A DNA stretch of 64,000 bases, taken from Paramarasmius palmivorus. Taxonomy: Eukaryota > Basidiomycota > Agaricomycetes > Agaricales > Marasmiaceae. The notes below the pieces were generated by a model that saw only the letters and a program-made list of their open reading frames with translations, did not search any database and had not been told where the DNA came from. The stretch lies in the NCBI GenBank assembly GCA_037176845.1, contig JAYKXP010000199.1:1-64000 (forward strand). Direction: 5' to 3'. This document shows, one piece after another, positions 34,034 to 46,300 of the stretch (position 1 is its first letter; each line of letters begins with the position of its first letter). Made by a program: the position numbers and the translations under genes.

Positions 34034-36946
34034 ATATCTGACTCTCAGATTGGCCTAGGTGGGCTCACGTCTATACCAGATGATAGATTAATCCTCTCAA
34101 TAACGATAGAATCTTGCGCAGCTCACACGTTTCACCGGCTGGAGGTCTCGCCCAAGCTTCAAGTACCAACCACTCAGCGCATCTTTGGCCACTGAAGATA
34201 CTGCTATTGGAAAAATCAGTTGTGATGGTCATATTGCCTATCACAACCGTCTCACAGTCTTCGGCTCTTGCGCGCACAATGACGCTGTGAGCAGGCGATG
34301 ACCCAAAGCAAGTCAAACTCCGGAATCTACTTGGGAACACGTCTGAGGACAGCTTGAAGACTCACCGAAAACGCCTCAACAAAATGTGATCTCAGTTGAA
34401 GGACAGGCTGAGGACAGGCCACTTTTTTGGATGCTGTCTGCCTTTTCACACCAAGGGTCACTGTCGCTTCTCTCATCAATACTTATCGTCTTTTTGTTCT
34501 GCTACAGGTCTCGTCAACGGTACCCTGGAAACAGCATTCAGTATCGTCTGGCCTGGACCTGATCATCCCCCGACTACCGCGCTTTTCGAAGGTTTCAACC
34601 TACGTACACTGGCCCACGCTCAGATCCACACAATGGTTTCCCTGATGATGTTCCGATTCTTGTTAATGTCTACAAACGTCCCTTCTCTCAAGTTCTCGCT
34701 AAAGGCAATGGTTGATTAGGAAATAGGGGGTTCTGTGCTGGTTTGACAAGGATGAGAGAAAACCATTCCCGACCCCATCAGAGAAAAGTTAAAACGATAC
34801 CGTAGCTCTTGATTGTATTGCTATTCATTAATGTTCATTATTGTATTCACATATCAAACATGTGTGACCCAAACTCAGATTTCGCAGTGAGCAAAACCAA
34901 GCCGTGCCACGGCGTATACATTTTACATAATGTGGGTCTTTGCCAAGGGGGGCTGTGTATGAATTACGTACTGACTCATTTGCGATAGATTCTTCACGCT
35001 TTTCATCATGGCTCACATACCTACCTCCTACGCAAGCACAAGCCCAATTTGTTCTTGAAATCACCATCGAAGGATTTATTCAATTGCATGGACGACCTTG
35101 CACCCTTCTCGATATCTCCAAACTCAAGCCATTGTGCTATCCTCCACAAAGGCCAAACCGCTTGATAGCTTATGCTTCAGCTGCGCTCCCCCATCCATCA
35201 CAAGACTTATACGCATTCCTTTTCTACCTCCCCAGTCAACCTCACCCCTCGCATTACGAACACGGTATCCGACAACTTCAGAGTTTCAGACCTCACTACA
35301 GTCTAGAACGCTGCGCGTACCCTCAGGACATCGCAGGTCCTAGTCGCCCTTTTCTTCCAATTATTACCCGCTGTATCCGGGGAAAGCTCTCATCGCCGCA
35401 TTGTCAACCGCAAATTTGACCAACCAACGCGTTTCGAGCAATCGATCACCTTACGTTGTGCACTCCAAACATCGCGAAAGGGCCGAGGGCCTGAGGCTTA
35501 TGGCAGCGGTATAATGAGGGTCGGCAGTTGAACGTTGAGGATCTACATGTATGTGACCTGGTCTCCCCACTTTTGTACGCGTTTTATTAAACTACCTATC
35601 CATCGATTCGGTACCGAAGAAGGACGACTTTGGGTCGGCTCGTATCCTGATTTCTTACATTCCCATATTCATATCCCAACTTCTCCTTCGAACCAGGAGC
35701 CTTGACTAAGTCACATAGGGTTCCACCGACTTGAGAATGCGGTTGCTCCATCGAGGATGTTGCCAGCGGAAAGACTCGTGGATCGTCGCTGAAAGATTAG
35801 ATAGAGATGAGTCCGAATGCACAAAAATTGGCATGGGTGTGCAAGAATGGGTTCAGAGTCTAGACGGGACTTCGATACGCAAACCCTTGAAAGCACCAGA
35901 CTATGGTTTCCGTGACTTTCATAGTCATGATGGCCGTTACTTGGTCAGGTGAAACCTCGACATGTCGATATCCACTAGTCGCTCAAAGGACACCGCCATA
36001 CAGATTGTATATTCTATTCCTCCCGGGATGGCTCTTATCAGGGCCAAATACGGACTTCAGTTACCCCGGGTGCTAACGGAGGTGGTATGCGGAGAGCAGA
36101 ACTAGACGGTACAGTATGTCATGTTTCTTCTGAGCGTAGCTTTCTCCTTTCGCTGACAGGCTTGTTTTTCTCCAGATCTTTGTGGCTTTGAGCTCCGAGT
36201 CGGAGAAGAAAAGGAGGAAATATGATGACGGGTACGTCTGTCTTGAATCTCTCATTGTACCTCCCGTGTTACCGGTACTAACTCCAGCTTGTTGTCTTAG
36301 CACTCTTCGAGGATTCAGCTATGGGAGTCGGTAGTGGAGACTTTGGCGTTCACAGACTCGAAACCTTGGGTGCACCATACACGGTTAGAGGCGTCTTGCG
36401 TGAGTGCGCCATAGTGTCAAACACGCTCCAGGGAACGCGTGCTCATTGAAGTGGTTGTCTACGTTTCTAGTGCCTAGAATAACGAATACCGACGGGCATG
36501 AGCATATCTCGATCAAGGTCTACATGTAGAGGTTTGGGAAGCTTTCTCGCGTGACGGAAAGCCGGATAGTATAGTTTGCGCTCCGGGATCCCTTTCCAAG
36601 GACCTGTTGTGCCGATAACTTTCAACGTTCATGACATGGAGTCAGCAGAGGATCGAGTTACCTTGTCGCCAGGTGAGTCTGAGTGGATCGTTTTCATTGC
36701 TTTTACTAATGCTTCGCAACGGTTACAGGACAGTGGCGTCGGGGAAGTGGAGCTAACATCATGGTTCAAACGTTCAACGTTCATCGCCCATTACGCAAAT
36801 AGTACAGTAATTTTGCCCAAGAAAGGCAGAAATTTAGGTGCCGAATAGTACGCCAGTTACGTCAAGGGCTGTGTGGGTATGTCTAATGTCTACAGTCTAC
36901 AGTCTGCCCCACGTCCAAGCCTCCCTTTGTCTCCCCCTCATCATCA
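34034..36946. other. Gene-poor region with two unassigned frames
   Basis: Plus-strand frames at 34940-35419 (159 codons, Pro/Leu/His-rich) and 36576-36848 (90 codons, containing VTLSPGESEWIVFIAF) are the longest. The second is followed by intron-like signals and could be an exon of a decayed gene covering about 35.7-36.85 kb. Neither shows a motif I can name. Confidence 0.3.
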
Positions 36947-39127
36947 ATGGCTTCTTTCAAGTCCTCGTCAAATATCACCATTACTGGAGGAAAGTTCACG
37001 ACTTACGAAGGAGATCGGATAACTCATGTATACGGCAATTTGGTGCAATGTGGCCATCCGGAGCAGGAGCAGGAGAAGACGGAGTCGGAACAGGTTTGTT
37101 GCTCGGTACATCCGTTTGACTTTGTTGGCTGAGCCCGATTATCATTACGCAGTATCGACTTATCCCGACGGGGAAAGTTTGTTTACAGAGAACTATTGCG
37201 GATACGGTGGTTGAGAGAGATGATGTCCAAGAATGGGGTAGCTTGAAAGCGCGGCGCCGTGTTAGTGTTGCTCGTATCGATGGAGAAGATTCAGAGTTCC
37301 TTCATATTGGCTATCGGGGACCTGACGCTATTAAGGTGAGCGATGATCAGCTCTTTCTCTCGTTCAAGACATGACAACATCTCTGTAGGCTTATCAAAAG
37401 GACTTTGAAGAGTTTTCACTCAAGAAGTGAGTACTTCTGTTCTGTCAATTCCGAGTGGTTACCTGATTATGGACGTCAAGGAATGTCAATTCTGTGCAGC
37501 TATTTGGCTATAATGACTGGAACAAGTTACCTGCCTTGGTGTTTTATGACGGTGAGTGATAGAAACCTTATGAGCCATTTTGTTGCTTTATTGACCCCGC
37601 AAACTTTCAGCTCCTGTTCCATTCGCAAACATACTCGAGAATAACAAATTTTCACCAATTCTTCGCGCTTATGTCGAATATCAGGTATGCATTCAATCTT
37701 GGAAACCAACAGCTTCAAGCTCAACCACACACGCAGTTTGACGCAACTCGTATGTCCGAGAACGGTCCAATGGTATGAAGGATCTCTTGAAATCCTGGGT
37801 TCATGCTGACAGGCTACCCAGGCACTCAATGAAATCTGGATTGAGCCGCATTCTGGTGCACTACGCAAAGGACCTTTCGTCAACAAATCGTTACCAGATG
37901 AGTGGCCGCTACACATCTTCGGTTTGAGGTCAAATGCCACGGCTTTGAACGATAGACCTTTCCTACCTCTCAAGGCCTATCATGACCCCAACATTGTCTT
38001 GGAATACCTAACACGACTTCTTCCTGCTCGAGACATCTTACGTGGTATCGGGTGGCAGTGGAAACTCACTCAAAAGCCCGCAAGCTTCGAGGAAAGTGTC
38101 AACCTGCTGTCGTCTTTACCAGGTACGATTCATCGACGAGACAACCAAGATGTCGTCGCTCGGTGGCCAGGAGATAATGGGGATTGGTACTATGGGCAGT
38201 CGAGGCTTCAGGGTAGTATAAGAGAAGTCATGCAGGAGAAGAAGGTCCTGGATGATGGATCCGTACGGTGAGTTCTGGTGATCAAAGGATGGTACTTGAG
38301 GCTGACTAAGGGGGTTAGGTTCACCTCGACGTTATCGAGGATGCGGAATCTTCATTGGTTCGCGGTGGCATACGACCTCCTTCCTGCGGAGGATGCCATT
38401 GCGCTATGTGATGCGTGGCTGTTGCAAGCGCATCGCATTTTCAGCTCTCTTCGAACACAAGAAGATGAGCGGCCGGAATATTGTGAGTTCTCGCAGTATC
38501 TACGTGAATATCGTCATTGACAATATCGAGCAGCTATTTTTCAAGACTTCTGGATCGGGTTCTACTGTCAACATTGCAGATGCAGGTCGCATTCGAACAC
38601 AAATGGCATTGTTGACAGTACACCCATATATTTCTTCGTCCGACCGGTCCCTCGACCTGCCGATGACAAGCGCATATGGAATTCGTGGATGCGAAGACCA
38701 AAGTACTTCTGGTCGTTGGATGCATTCGGGTCGGAAGAGATGTCGCCGAACCTTCGGCATTCTCTAGGTCTCCCGATTTTCAGGCTTACCGTTCGCATCA
38801 ATCATCATTGGTGGGATTGTGATGTTTACCAGACGATTGAGATGCTTTACGCGCTGAAGGGGTTTGATCCTGCGACGATGAATGTTGCAGAATCGTTCAA
38901 TCTACCGTTGCTGGAAATTGTTGGAGATAGAGGTCGGTTTGAAGAAGTCCAGGGTGAGTGGACTCTTTACCTGTTGATTCTTGTCTCATTGTTCACTATT
39001 AGAATCTGTCAAAGAACAGCGGCCGTCTATATTATCGTCGCGCTTCCGAACGAGGATGCAATGGATACAGAAAAATCGTTCGATGTTTCCATACACATCG
39101 CCATTGAGGCATGATACCAGTCAATGA
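36947..39127 (+). CDS. Paralog family copy D, the most diverged intact copy
   Basis: The ten-exon plan is retained and joins without stops from ATG 36947 to TGA 39125-39127. The N-terminal motif is ITITGGKFTTYEGDR. Body blocks are recognisable but diverged: YRLIPTGKVCLQR, LHIGYRGPDAIK, QLFGYNDWNKLPALVFYD, APVPFANILENNKFSPIL, LNEIWIEPHSGALRKGPFV, LLQAHRIFSSL, YFFVRPVPRPADD, KYFWSLDAFGSEEM and HHWWDCDVYQTIEM. The exon homologous to SAIAQGID is replaced by FDATRMSENGPM. The tail ends SSRFRTRMQWIQKNRSMF, resembling copy C. Its divergence from A, B, C and E suggests an older duplication. No membrane or secretion signal was seen. Confidence 0.8.
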
Positions 39128-39272
39128 GCGCGACAGTTTTTGTCTGACTTAGCATTTGTATTGATGTTACATCTTTCAATGAAGATTCATGATTTGTGGT
39201 AGCAAACTTTCCGCCCCCATTGCGCCTCGTAGCCCAGCTCCTCCCAATGATCGCTGCATGTAACGGAAGAAA

Positions 39273-39575
39273 TCAACAATTAGCGTGAGGATTCGGTCCA
39301 CAGTCCGACCTGGGGACAGCCTAGGAAAATTGTAAGTAAAACTTGTTGATTTTGTAAAGTACATGTTCATACCTCATTGCGCTTTCCCCAGGTCTGATGA
39401 TCAAAGCGAACCTCAATCAAGCCAGCGACAGCTTCAGGCTAACGTGGATTTCAGCATATCTAAGACACATAGTCAAATGCTGTCCTACCTCACGCTTCGT
39501 AACCTCAACATTCAACGGAGCCGCGATACAAGCCAGGGCGAGAGTAAGGATTGGAACAAAAAGGGTGAAATGCAT
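39273..39575 (-). CDS. Candidate small secreted peptide precursor (57 aa)
   Basis: A minus-strand model starts at ATG 39573-39575 with a clear signal peptide (MHFTLFVPILTLALACIAAP). It splices at two GT-AG introns (GTAGGA...TTGATTGAG and GTATGA...TTTTCCTAG) and ends at TGA 39273-39275. The mature part is about 38 residues with two Lys-Arg dibasic sites (VTKRE, WGKRNE) and two Cys near the C-terminus. Dibasic sites after a signal peptide suggest processing by a Kex2-type protease. The gene is very short, the exons are only 39-90 bases, and the splice sites were chosen by eye, so the model may be wrong. No known peptide family was recognised. Confidence 0.4.
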
Positions 39576-41310
39576 GATTGATTCGCAAGAGTTCGAGGAG
39601 CGAAGGTTTGGGTTTGCGGTGTTCGTGTGGTATATGACCTGGTTCTTTATATGGTCCCAGAGTTTCTGCTGCAAATGGAGAAAAAAAAAACTAATTTTAG
39701 GCCTAGGTGAGTTGTTACTGCCATGAAGATAAAGAATGATTACACCCACATGGTCGCTACCATGACCTAGCCAACAACGAAATCAGATATACAATCCCGC
39801 AATGTAGTGGCGTGCTTAAGGAACCCGTATCAAGGGATGGATGGCTTTGATCATGATGCAGACCGTCGACGCCGGCTCGACGGAACATGGTTTCTTATCG
39901 TCGCGGCGAAAGTTCCCCGACAAACCTCGTTAAGCCTCTCAAGGTCGTATCCCAGTTGATACATATCTAGGGACGGTATACGTGGGGTTGGTTGCTGCCT
40001 AAACCTGCCTGCTTTTCTCAAGACCTAACCAAATTCTTCAAGTTTCTTCACCACAACCATCACCATCGGATCTGCATGTGAAACCGCCTGAAGACGATCT
40101 ACGATATTCCGAAGGTCATCAGTGTCACAGAAATATGTATCCTGGTAGATTTACATACGAGGTCGACTCGAATATAATGACATTCCTTTGTCCCTTTGCA
40201 AGACACTTATTCCGGATGATGTAGGTGCGAGAATGGTTGACCAGCGGCGTTAGGGTAGGATGAAAAGGATCTGGGGTTCAGGTTCAAGATCGAAGGGCGT
40301 GTTTAGTCCAAGGTGATGTCCTAGGCAGAGTTAGAAGCATTAGAGCGAGGAACGAATTGAAGTCTTGAAAATGCACTTTTTATTAGTCCTTTAGCCAGCG
40401 AAATTTCCACTCTGAGCACGGCAATAGGTTGGGATATCGCATTCAGGGTCGACATCTGAGGCGGAGGCATGGCATTTGCAGCGTGGCTCTGAAGGATGGG
40501 TTAAACGTGCTGCTGAAGACGTAGGATGAGGCCAACATACCTGTCTTGAACCTCAGAAAATATTTGTGTACGGTAGAGTAGACGTCTCAGCGGAGCATTT
40601 CGTAGCCAGGGAAAGGGTAGTTATAGTGGTGGTCAAAGTGGAAGCGTGCCGGTCGCCGGCGCTTCTTTCCTCAAACCGTCATGTTCAATGCTCTCATCTC
40701 TTCGCAACTCGGTAATGGTACGTTCAAGCTCTACTTATGAACCGTTGAGATCTGACATACATTCAAGAAGTTTAGCAGAATTAACTTGCAGCTTTAACTA
40801 CCTCAGGCTGAAGCTGGATTCCAGTAAGCTTCTGTTCTCGCTCGACTCTTTTCCGGCTTTTTTCATTGTAGCTCATTGCTCCATCTACTCAAGAACACAA
40901 TCAAGTTGTTGTTTACATCCTGAAATGAATTCCTTCGCGTTACCAGACTCAAACACGCCTCATGCACCTCGACCCTGACAGTTCCGCTTCTGCGCCCGAC
41001 CTTTCCTTTTACTACCTCTCGGAGTCGTCTCCAACCAGCTTTGGGCCTCACAAGCACATGAAAAGATTGTCATTATTTGGACTCTGGTGCATCCAAGTCG
41101 CAACTGATCCTGGTGTCAATGAAACACGCAATGCAGTTCAACGAGGCTAGACCTTCGTTCGTGGAGACAAGGGCTGGGATGGCAAAGGAGGTGCTGAAGG
41201 AAAGTGTAGCTGGGGGTGGCGATAATAGGACTACGAAAGACCCTAGTAAGTATGATCGCATCTTCGAGGTTGGCAAAGATGTCAATAATGGTCACAGGTC
41301 AACAGTGGAC
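39576..41310. other. Gene-poor region with a relic repeat
   Basis: A copy of the relic repeat family lies at about 40260-40690. A plus-strand frame at 41077-41322 (81 codons) may be a gene fragment cut by the TIR element that begins at 41311. No recognised genes. Confidence 0.35.
40260..40690 (-). repeat. Dispersed relic repeat, copy 1
   Basis: This segment shares collinear words with about 50590-50960 and 47630-47950: CCTTTAGCCAGCGAAATTTC versus CATTCAGCCAGCGGAATCCC, and GGTCAAAGTGGAAGCGTG near a CGCCGGCGCTT word. On the minus strand it contains splice-like signals (CAG|GTATGTT, CCTTCAG|AG) and a Cys-containing peptide frame ending YCRAQSGNFAG before a stop. It could be a decayed small gene duplicated three times, or a non-coding repeat. 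Confidence 0.5.
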
Positions 41311-43041
41311 GTAGGGCTCTGAAAAGAAGCCCTTGGTATCCTGGGCATCCGTCTGTCAGACGGGTCCTCAGGATTGGCTGACGCTTGAAGCTTGAAGGCT
41401 TTTGGGTCTGGATCAGTCTGATCAGACACGTTTGTAATGGCCCGGAATCTTGGAATTCCTTTCCGCTGTTGTGCTGCACCTTCAGCAAAATTCTGTATAA
41501 TCCCGCGGTCAATTTGAAAAGAGGTAGAACATGCAGGTTATTGGTGATAACCAGGGGGGAGTTGAGCAGAAATAGCGAGGTTACATATGGTAGCAAAGGC
41601 TGTCCGAAAAGACACCGCCGTCGTCTTTTCAGACAGCCTCGTACGTAACCGTGACGACATTGATGCATGCGCGCGCGCGCGGCGCGTGAAAATACATACC
41701 ACGCACTTCTCGGAAATCATAAGTAGGGACTTGGATATGTTTGGCATGTATTGTGAGCGACCTCATTAGCACCTAGATAGGCTGCACTAGTCTAGATGGT
41801 GATCACGATGAAGACTATAAAGAGTTGTCGCCTGTACAGCGACTGTAGATCACTTGTGAGAATAAACTATAAAACAGAATTTCCAGGTTGGAAATCTAAC
41901 ATTTCTCCTGTGTTCGTGACATTTTCCGGCTAGAAAGTGTTTGGTATAGCCTGAGCACTTCCGGGAGACTATGCAAAGAGACGAGAAAGAACCCTGAAAC
42001 GGGCGTCAATTGGGCGCCAAAATTTCGGTTGTACAATCTGGCAAAATCAAAAAAAAATTAGAACACGCGACTCATGGCTCGGGGGGGACCAGATGTTGTA
42101 TGAATTGAGTAATGCTATGCTGTAGATGCGCAAGAAAATTTAACAGGCCAAAATGAGCTGATTTAATACCATCAGGTCAAAGGCTGGATTTAGGCTGTGT
42201 TCAACTCTAGAGTATGAGTTGTGAACGGATGTACAGAACCTTTCATTATGTTCTGCCAGCTCGGTGAGTTGATCTCATATCAAATAGCTTCGATTGCAGC
42301 ATACGTGCTATGACACTAGCACCACTGACTCGGACTATGTGCCGCGCTAGGCAGGAAAAGCACAGTTCTATGTACTTATTTTTTTCGGTTGTACACATCG
42401 CATGTGGGTGACCTTCAGATATATATCGAAGCAAACGCCGTGTTTTATGGTACACCTACTATAGATAGATCTCCTCCCTATGTCCTTTGAGCTTGTTGGT
42501 CGTCGAAATGGCCGCAATATACGATATGTGGCCAGTATGTTTTGATGTAATGACATATACATTAGCTTAGTTTCTCACTCGGAGGCAAAGATATCATGAG
42601 TTACAATACTTGGAGCAATTGGACTACTTCACTGTCAAGTGGTAGCGTTTATATTCTGGATTAAAATCAGTACTGGATACATGTCAAACGGAAAAGACAG
42701 AAAATAAATTACATCCGAGTCAGTCCCGACTTAAACCGCTGATCCTTGAGCAACAGGTCCAGGTCCAAATGATTCGCTATATCCCAGTAATCTACGGGGA
42801 TGGGGTTTTGAAGGGTCGGAGGGGACAGGTATGTCAAACACGGAGAACATAGAAAATAAAAAGTCCACAGTCGAAAGTAAAGAATCATGACATCAAAATA
42901 ATGCCGCACCCTATTGCCCTCGGGGTGACGGTTCTCCTTATGGAAGGTCCCGTCTTATAAGACGCCCCGGCCCCTGGAATCCCTGCACCCGTCTGACAGA
43001 CGGTCGGCTAGGTTTCCAAGGCCTTCTTTTCAGATCGCTAC
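41311..43041. mobile_element. Nonautonomous TIR DNA element, 1.73 kb
   Basis: The outer 53 bp on the left (41311-41363) and the reverse complement of the outer 53 bp on the right (42989-43041) agree at about 44 positions. Each inverted repeat ends in a perfect internal palindrome, CCGTCTGTCAGACGG (41349-41363; right-hand copy 42989-43003). Both ends carry TCTGAAAAGAAG. An internal hairpin (41598-41638) has the related arms GGCTGTCCGAAAAGAC/GTCTTTTCAGACAGCC. No transposase frame is present. No clean target duplication was seen, though TGGAC occurs just outside both ends with a one-base offset. The right end lies 284 bp upstream of copy E. Confidence 0.75.
41598..41638. repeat. Hairpin inside the TIR element
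   Basis: Arms of 16 bases with one mismatch flank a 9-base loop. The arm core CTGAAAAGAC resembles the element termini. About 30 bases downstream is a run of alternating GC (41669-41681). Confidence 0.8.
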
Positions 43042-43324
43042 ATGGACTCCTCCACAGGTCAAGAAAGATCTTGGATGAAGACCATGGCCAACTAGGGATA
43101 GTTTTTCTACATTCCTACGCGTACCCCCAACACAAGCTTGCCAGACAAGAGACAACTCGGTAGGCGCTTGTTCGATACCGTCTGCAGGCGCTATAAGTGA
43201 CATCTGTGCTGTTCGCCGTGCCGCATGACTCTCCCGTCCAACGCTCACTTGCTGTGCAAACAGAACGTGCAAGGCGATGTGTTCTTCACACGTACCCCTT
43301 AACCTTCGATCACCACCATCGCTC

Positions 43325-46300
43325 ATGACTCTCTTCGAAAGGGCATCCGACTTTACAATTAACGACGGGACATTTTCAGTGGTGACTGGTTCCCAGAACA
43401 ACTACCATGTTCATGGGAACCTAATGCAACTCTCAGATCCGAAGGTGACTCGACAAGGGACTGCTTGGGATCAGGTATGTCTATCATGACTGGGTTGATA
43501 CGACGAACCGAAACACGTACCTCAGTATCAAGAAATCAAGACGGGGGATATCCGGCTCATAAAGAAGATTGCAGAGACAACGGTGTATGGAGAAACCTGG
43601 ATGCTCGTAGAATCATCTACACCGCCAGCGTTCGTGGCGAGGATAAAGGGGAGGAGTTTCTGTATGTCAGATATGATGGCCGCGATGCTGTTCAAGTGAG
43701 TTCGTCTCCCCTTCTAATGCTTCCTCATTGAACGTTTGATATAGGCCCACCAACAAGACTTTGAAGCTTTCTCTACTGTCAAGTGAGCTACATGTAATCT
43801 CTCTTTCGAAGCTCATGTTCAGTCTATTAGGGATATCAACTACGTTCAGCTTCTTGGCAGCAGTAGCTGGAACACGTTACCCTCACTTGTGTTCTATGAC
43901 GGTGAGAAGGGCAACAACCTCATCATAGGATTTTGCTGACTTACTTTTGCGTAGCACTCGTGCCGGTGTCGCATGTATTTGAACGAAACAAGTTCTCGGC
44001 GCTCTTATATTCATATCTTAACTACGTACGTTCTATGTTTCTCTATACTGATTGTGAGACTCATCTCCCCTCTATAGGCTAGCCTAGCGCAAGGAATAGA
44101 TGCCGAAACGGTGCGCCAATCCATCTTGGATAAACCTCTGTCACTCAAGTTGAACTTTCAGCTTCTCCGTGAACTGTGGATCGAACCAAGGACCGGCACA
44201 TTATGCAAAGGGCCATATGTCAAGGATTCCTCCTCCATCCTTTACCAGGTCTGGCGAGGGGCAACTCTCGAACTTCCCAGTAGCAAACATCGTTCCCTCG
44301 ACCTCCAGAGCTACAACAACACTGGCACTCTTTTCCAATACCTCATTGGGATTCTTTCCATACACGATATCATCAAAGGAATCCGCCGGTCAGACAGAGT
44401 AACCTCAGAGTGGCTTGACAACAAAGACGCCAAACTCATCCTCTCATCCCTCTCTGGCACGATTTACCGCAGAACCACTCGAGAGGTTATCACTCAATAC
44501 CCGGGAGACAGAGAGAGATGGTATTACTGCCCTTGGGAGGAGCAGTTTCTCGTACCGGATGCTATGCGAGAAAACACTCTTGTGATGGATGATACCCAGT
44601 GGGGTTTTATTGGACACTATCCGACGCGATTCGATGCCCAGCCCATCTGTCGTATAACGTCGGATGCTGTCGAATAACGTCCTTAAGTGGGAGTTTTCGC
44701 GGATATTATCAGATGCTATTAGACGTTACCTGATAGGTTCTGATAGTAGCCTATGGGTAGGTTATTTTTGCTCTGGGTTCCGGTTCACCCTGGGGTTTAT
44801 TAGTGTAAAATGAAATATATTTGATGACATAATACTAAGTATAATACATCTAGTCTCCTACAGGTATAGGCTACAGCCCAGCCAGCGAACCCCAACGTTC
44901 TTGTCCCCAACCAAACTCATGCTCAAAACCCTGTACCCTGCCGTGCCCAGATTCCAACTCCCTCGGAGTCCCAGCCAGTTCCAAAACCGACGGCGAGACC
45001 GTCGTGTTCTCCGACGAGCATCGTTGAATCTACCGCCAGCTCCTACTCTTCTTATGCGACGATGACACGATCCTGTATAATGTGGTGATATGAGGTTGGT
45101 AACAATACACGGATAATTCTTCATGACTCACTGCAAAGTTTTGGGAATACCGATAAAGGAACGAGCCTAAACAAATCTTGCTGTGAGAACTCAACGCAAA
45201 TCAAGGTACTGAGCCCAAAACATACCAAGAATCCACTTTTCTATCCTCCCACATGCATATCCCATATCATTCCAGTGATTATAGAGGTCGGGAGAGGTCG
45301 GGAAAGGGAGATGGTGGTGGTTTGAGGGAAAGAATGGGACGTGGGAGAAAGCGTCTTCGAAGTCGGTTTGACTCTGACTTGCGCACGGACCAGCGGCGAT
45401 CTCGAAAACTTTTCAATGTGATTTTCTCTAAGTTCTTCGGTCCGTTTGCAAAAGCCCAGAGACGTTTTCTGAGTATACGTCAGATGAGTATCAGGAGACG
45501 TCGAAATTTTCAGATGGCGTCGGATTCCATCGAATCGCGTCAAGCAACATCTCGTTGGGGATGATAGATCTGTGAGGTGCGTTTGAAATGTTGTCGAAGT
45601 GGTTATTTGGGCTGATTGGGGGTATAGGTTTATGTTGACGCCAGCGGATATTGCCAGCCTCGAGTCGTTTGAGTTATTTTATGATTTTCAGCCTGGGGAG
45701 GTTTGGAGTTCCTTTGTGGATTCATGGGTGTCACAGGCACATGGGATTTTCAGGCAGCTTGGGATTATAATGGGTGAATGGGGGGAGTATTGTGAGTTTA
45801 GTGTGGTTCTTGTCAGATTGCCGGCACTGATTAATGTACATCAGCCATTCTCGACGAATTTTGGCTTGAATTTAGACGTGAAAGGGACGAGGAAGCATCA
45901 CGTATACCCATCGACATCCTCTCATCCCCAATTTACCTCTTCATCCAACTGGTCCCCCGCCCCTCCGATGATGAAAACAAGTGGGATGATTGGCTGGGAG
46001 GAAGGGGGTACTACTGGTCGTATGACTCCGCTGGGAAAGAGGAGATGTCAGAGGGTGAGCGGCGGAGGTTGGGCCTTCCGATGTTCGAGGCTACCATTGA
46101 CGTTTGGCATTATTGGTGGGATCTTGATGTCTATGATGCGATCGAAATGGTCAATCGTCACAAAGGCTTTGATCCTGTATCATTGGATCTAGCGCGATTT
46201 CTTGATTATCTGCCCCTTGAGGTTGTCAGTCGTAACACGCGATTTGAGGTGGTTGAAGAAGGTAAGCTTTCCCATACTTCGTTTCATAATTCTGACGCAG

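Noticed and set aside
18397..39575. A ribosomal-peptide biosynthetic cluster linking the UstYa gene and the small dibasic peptide
   Set aside because: The two are 20 kb apart on a window with no other biosynthetic enzyme; the link is kept only as a speculative remark.
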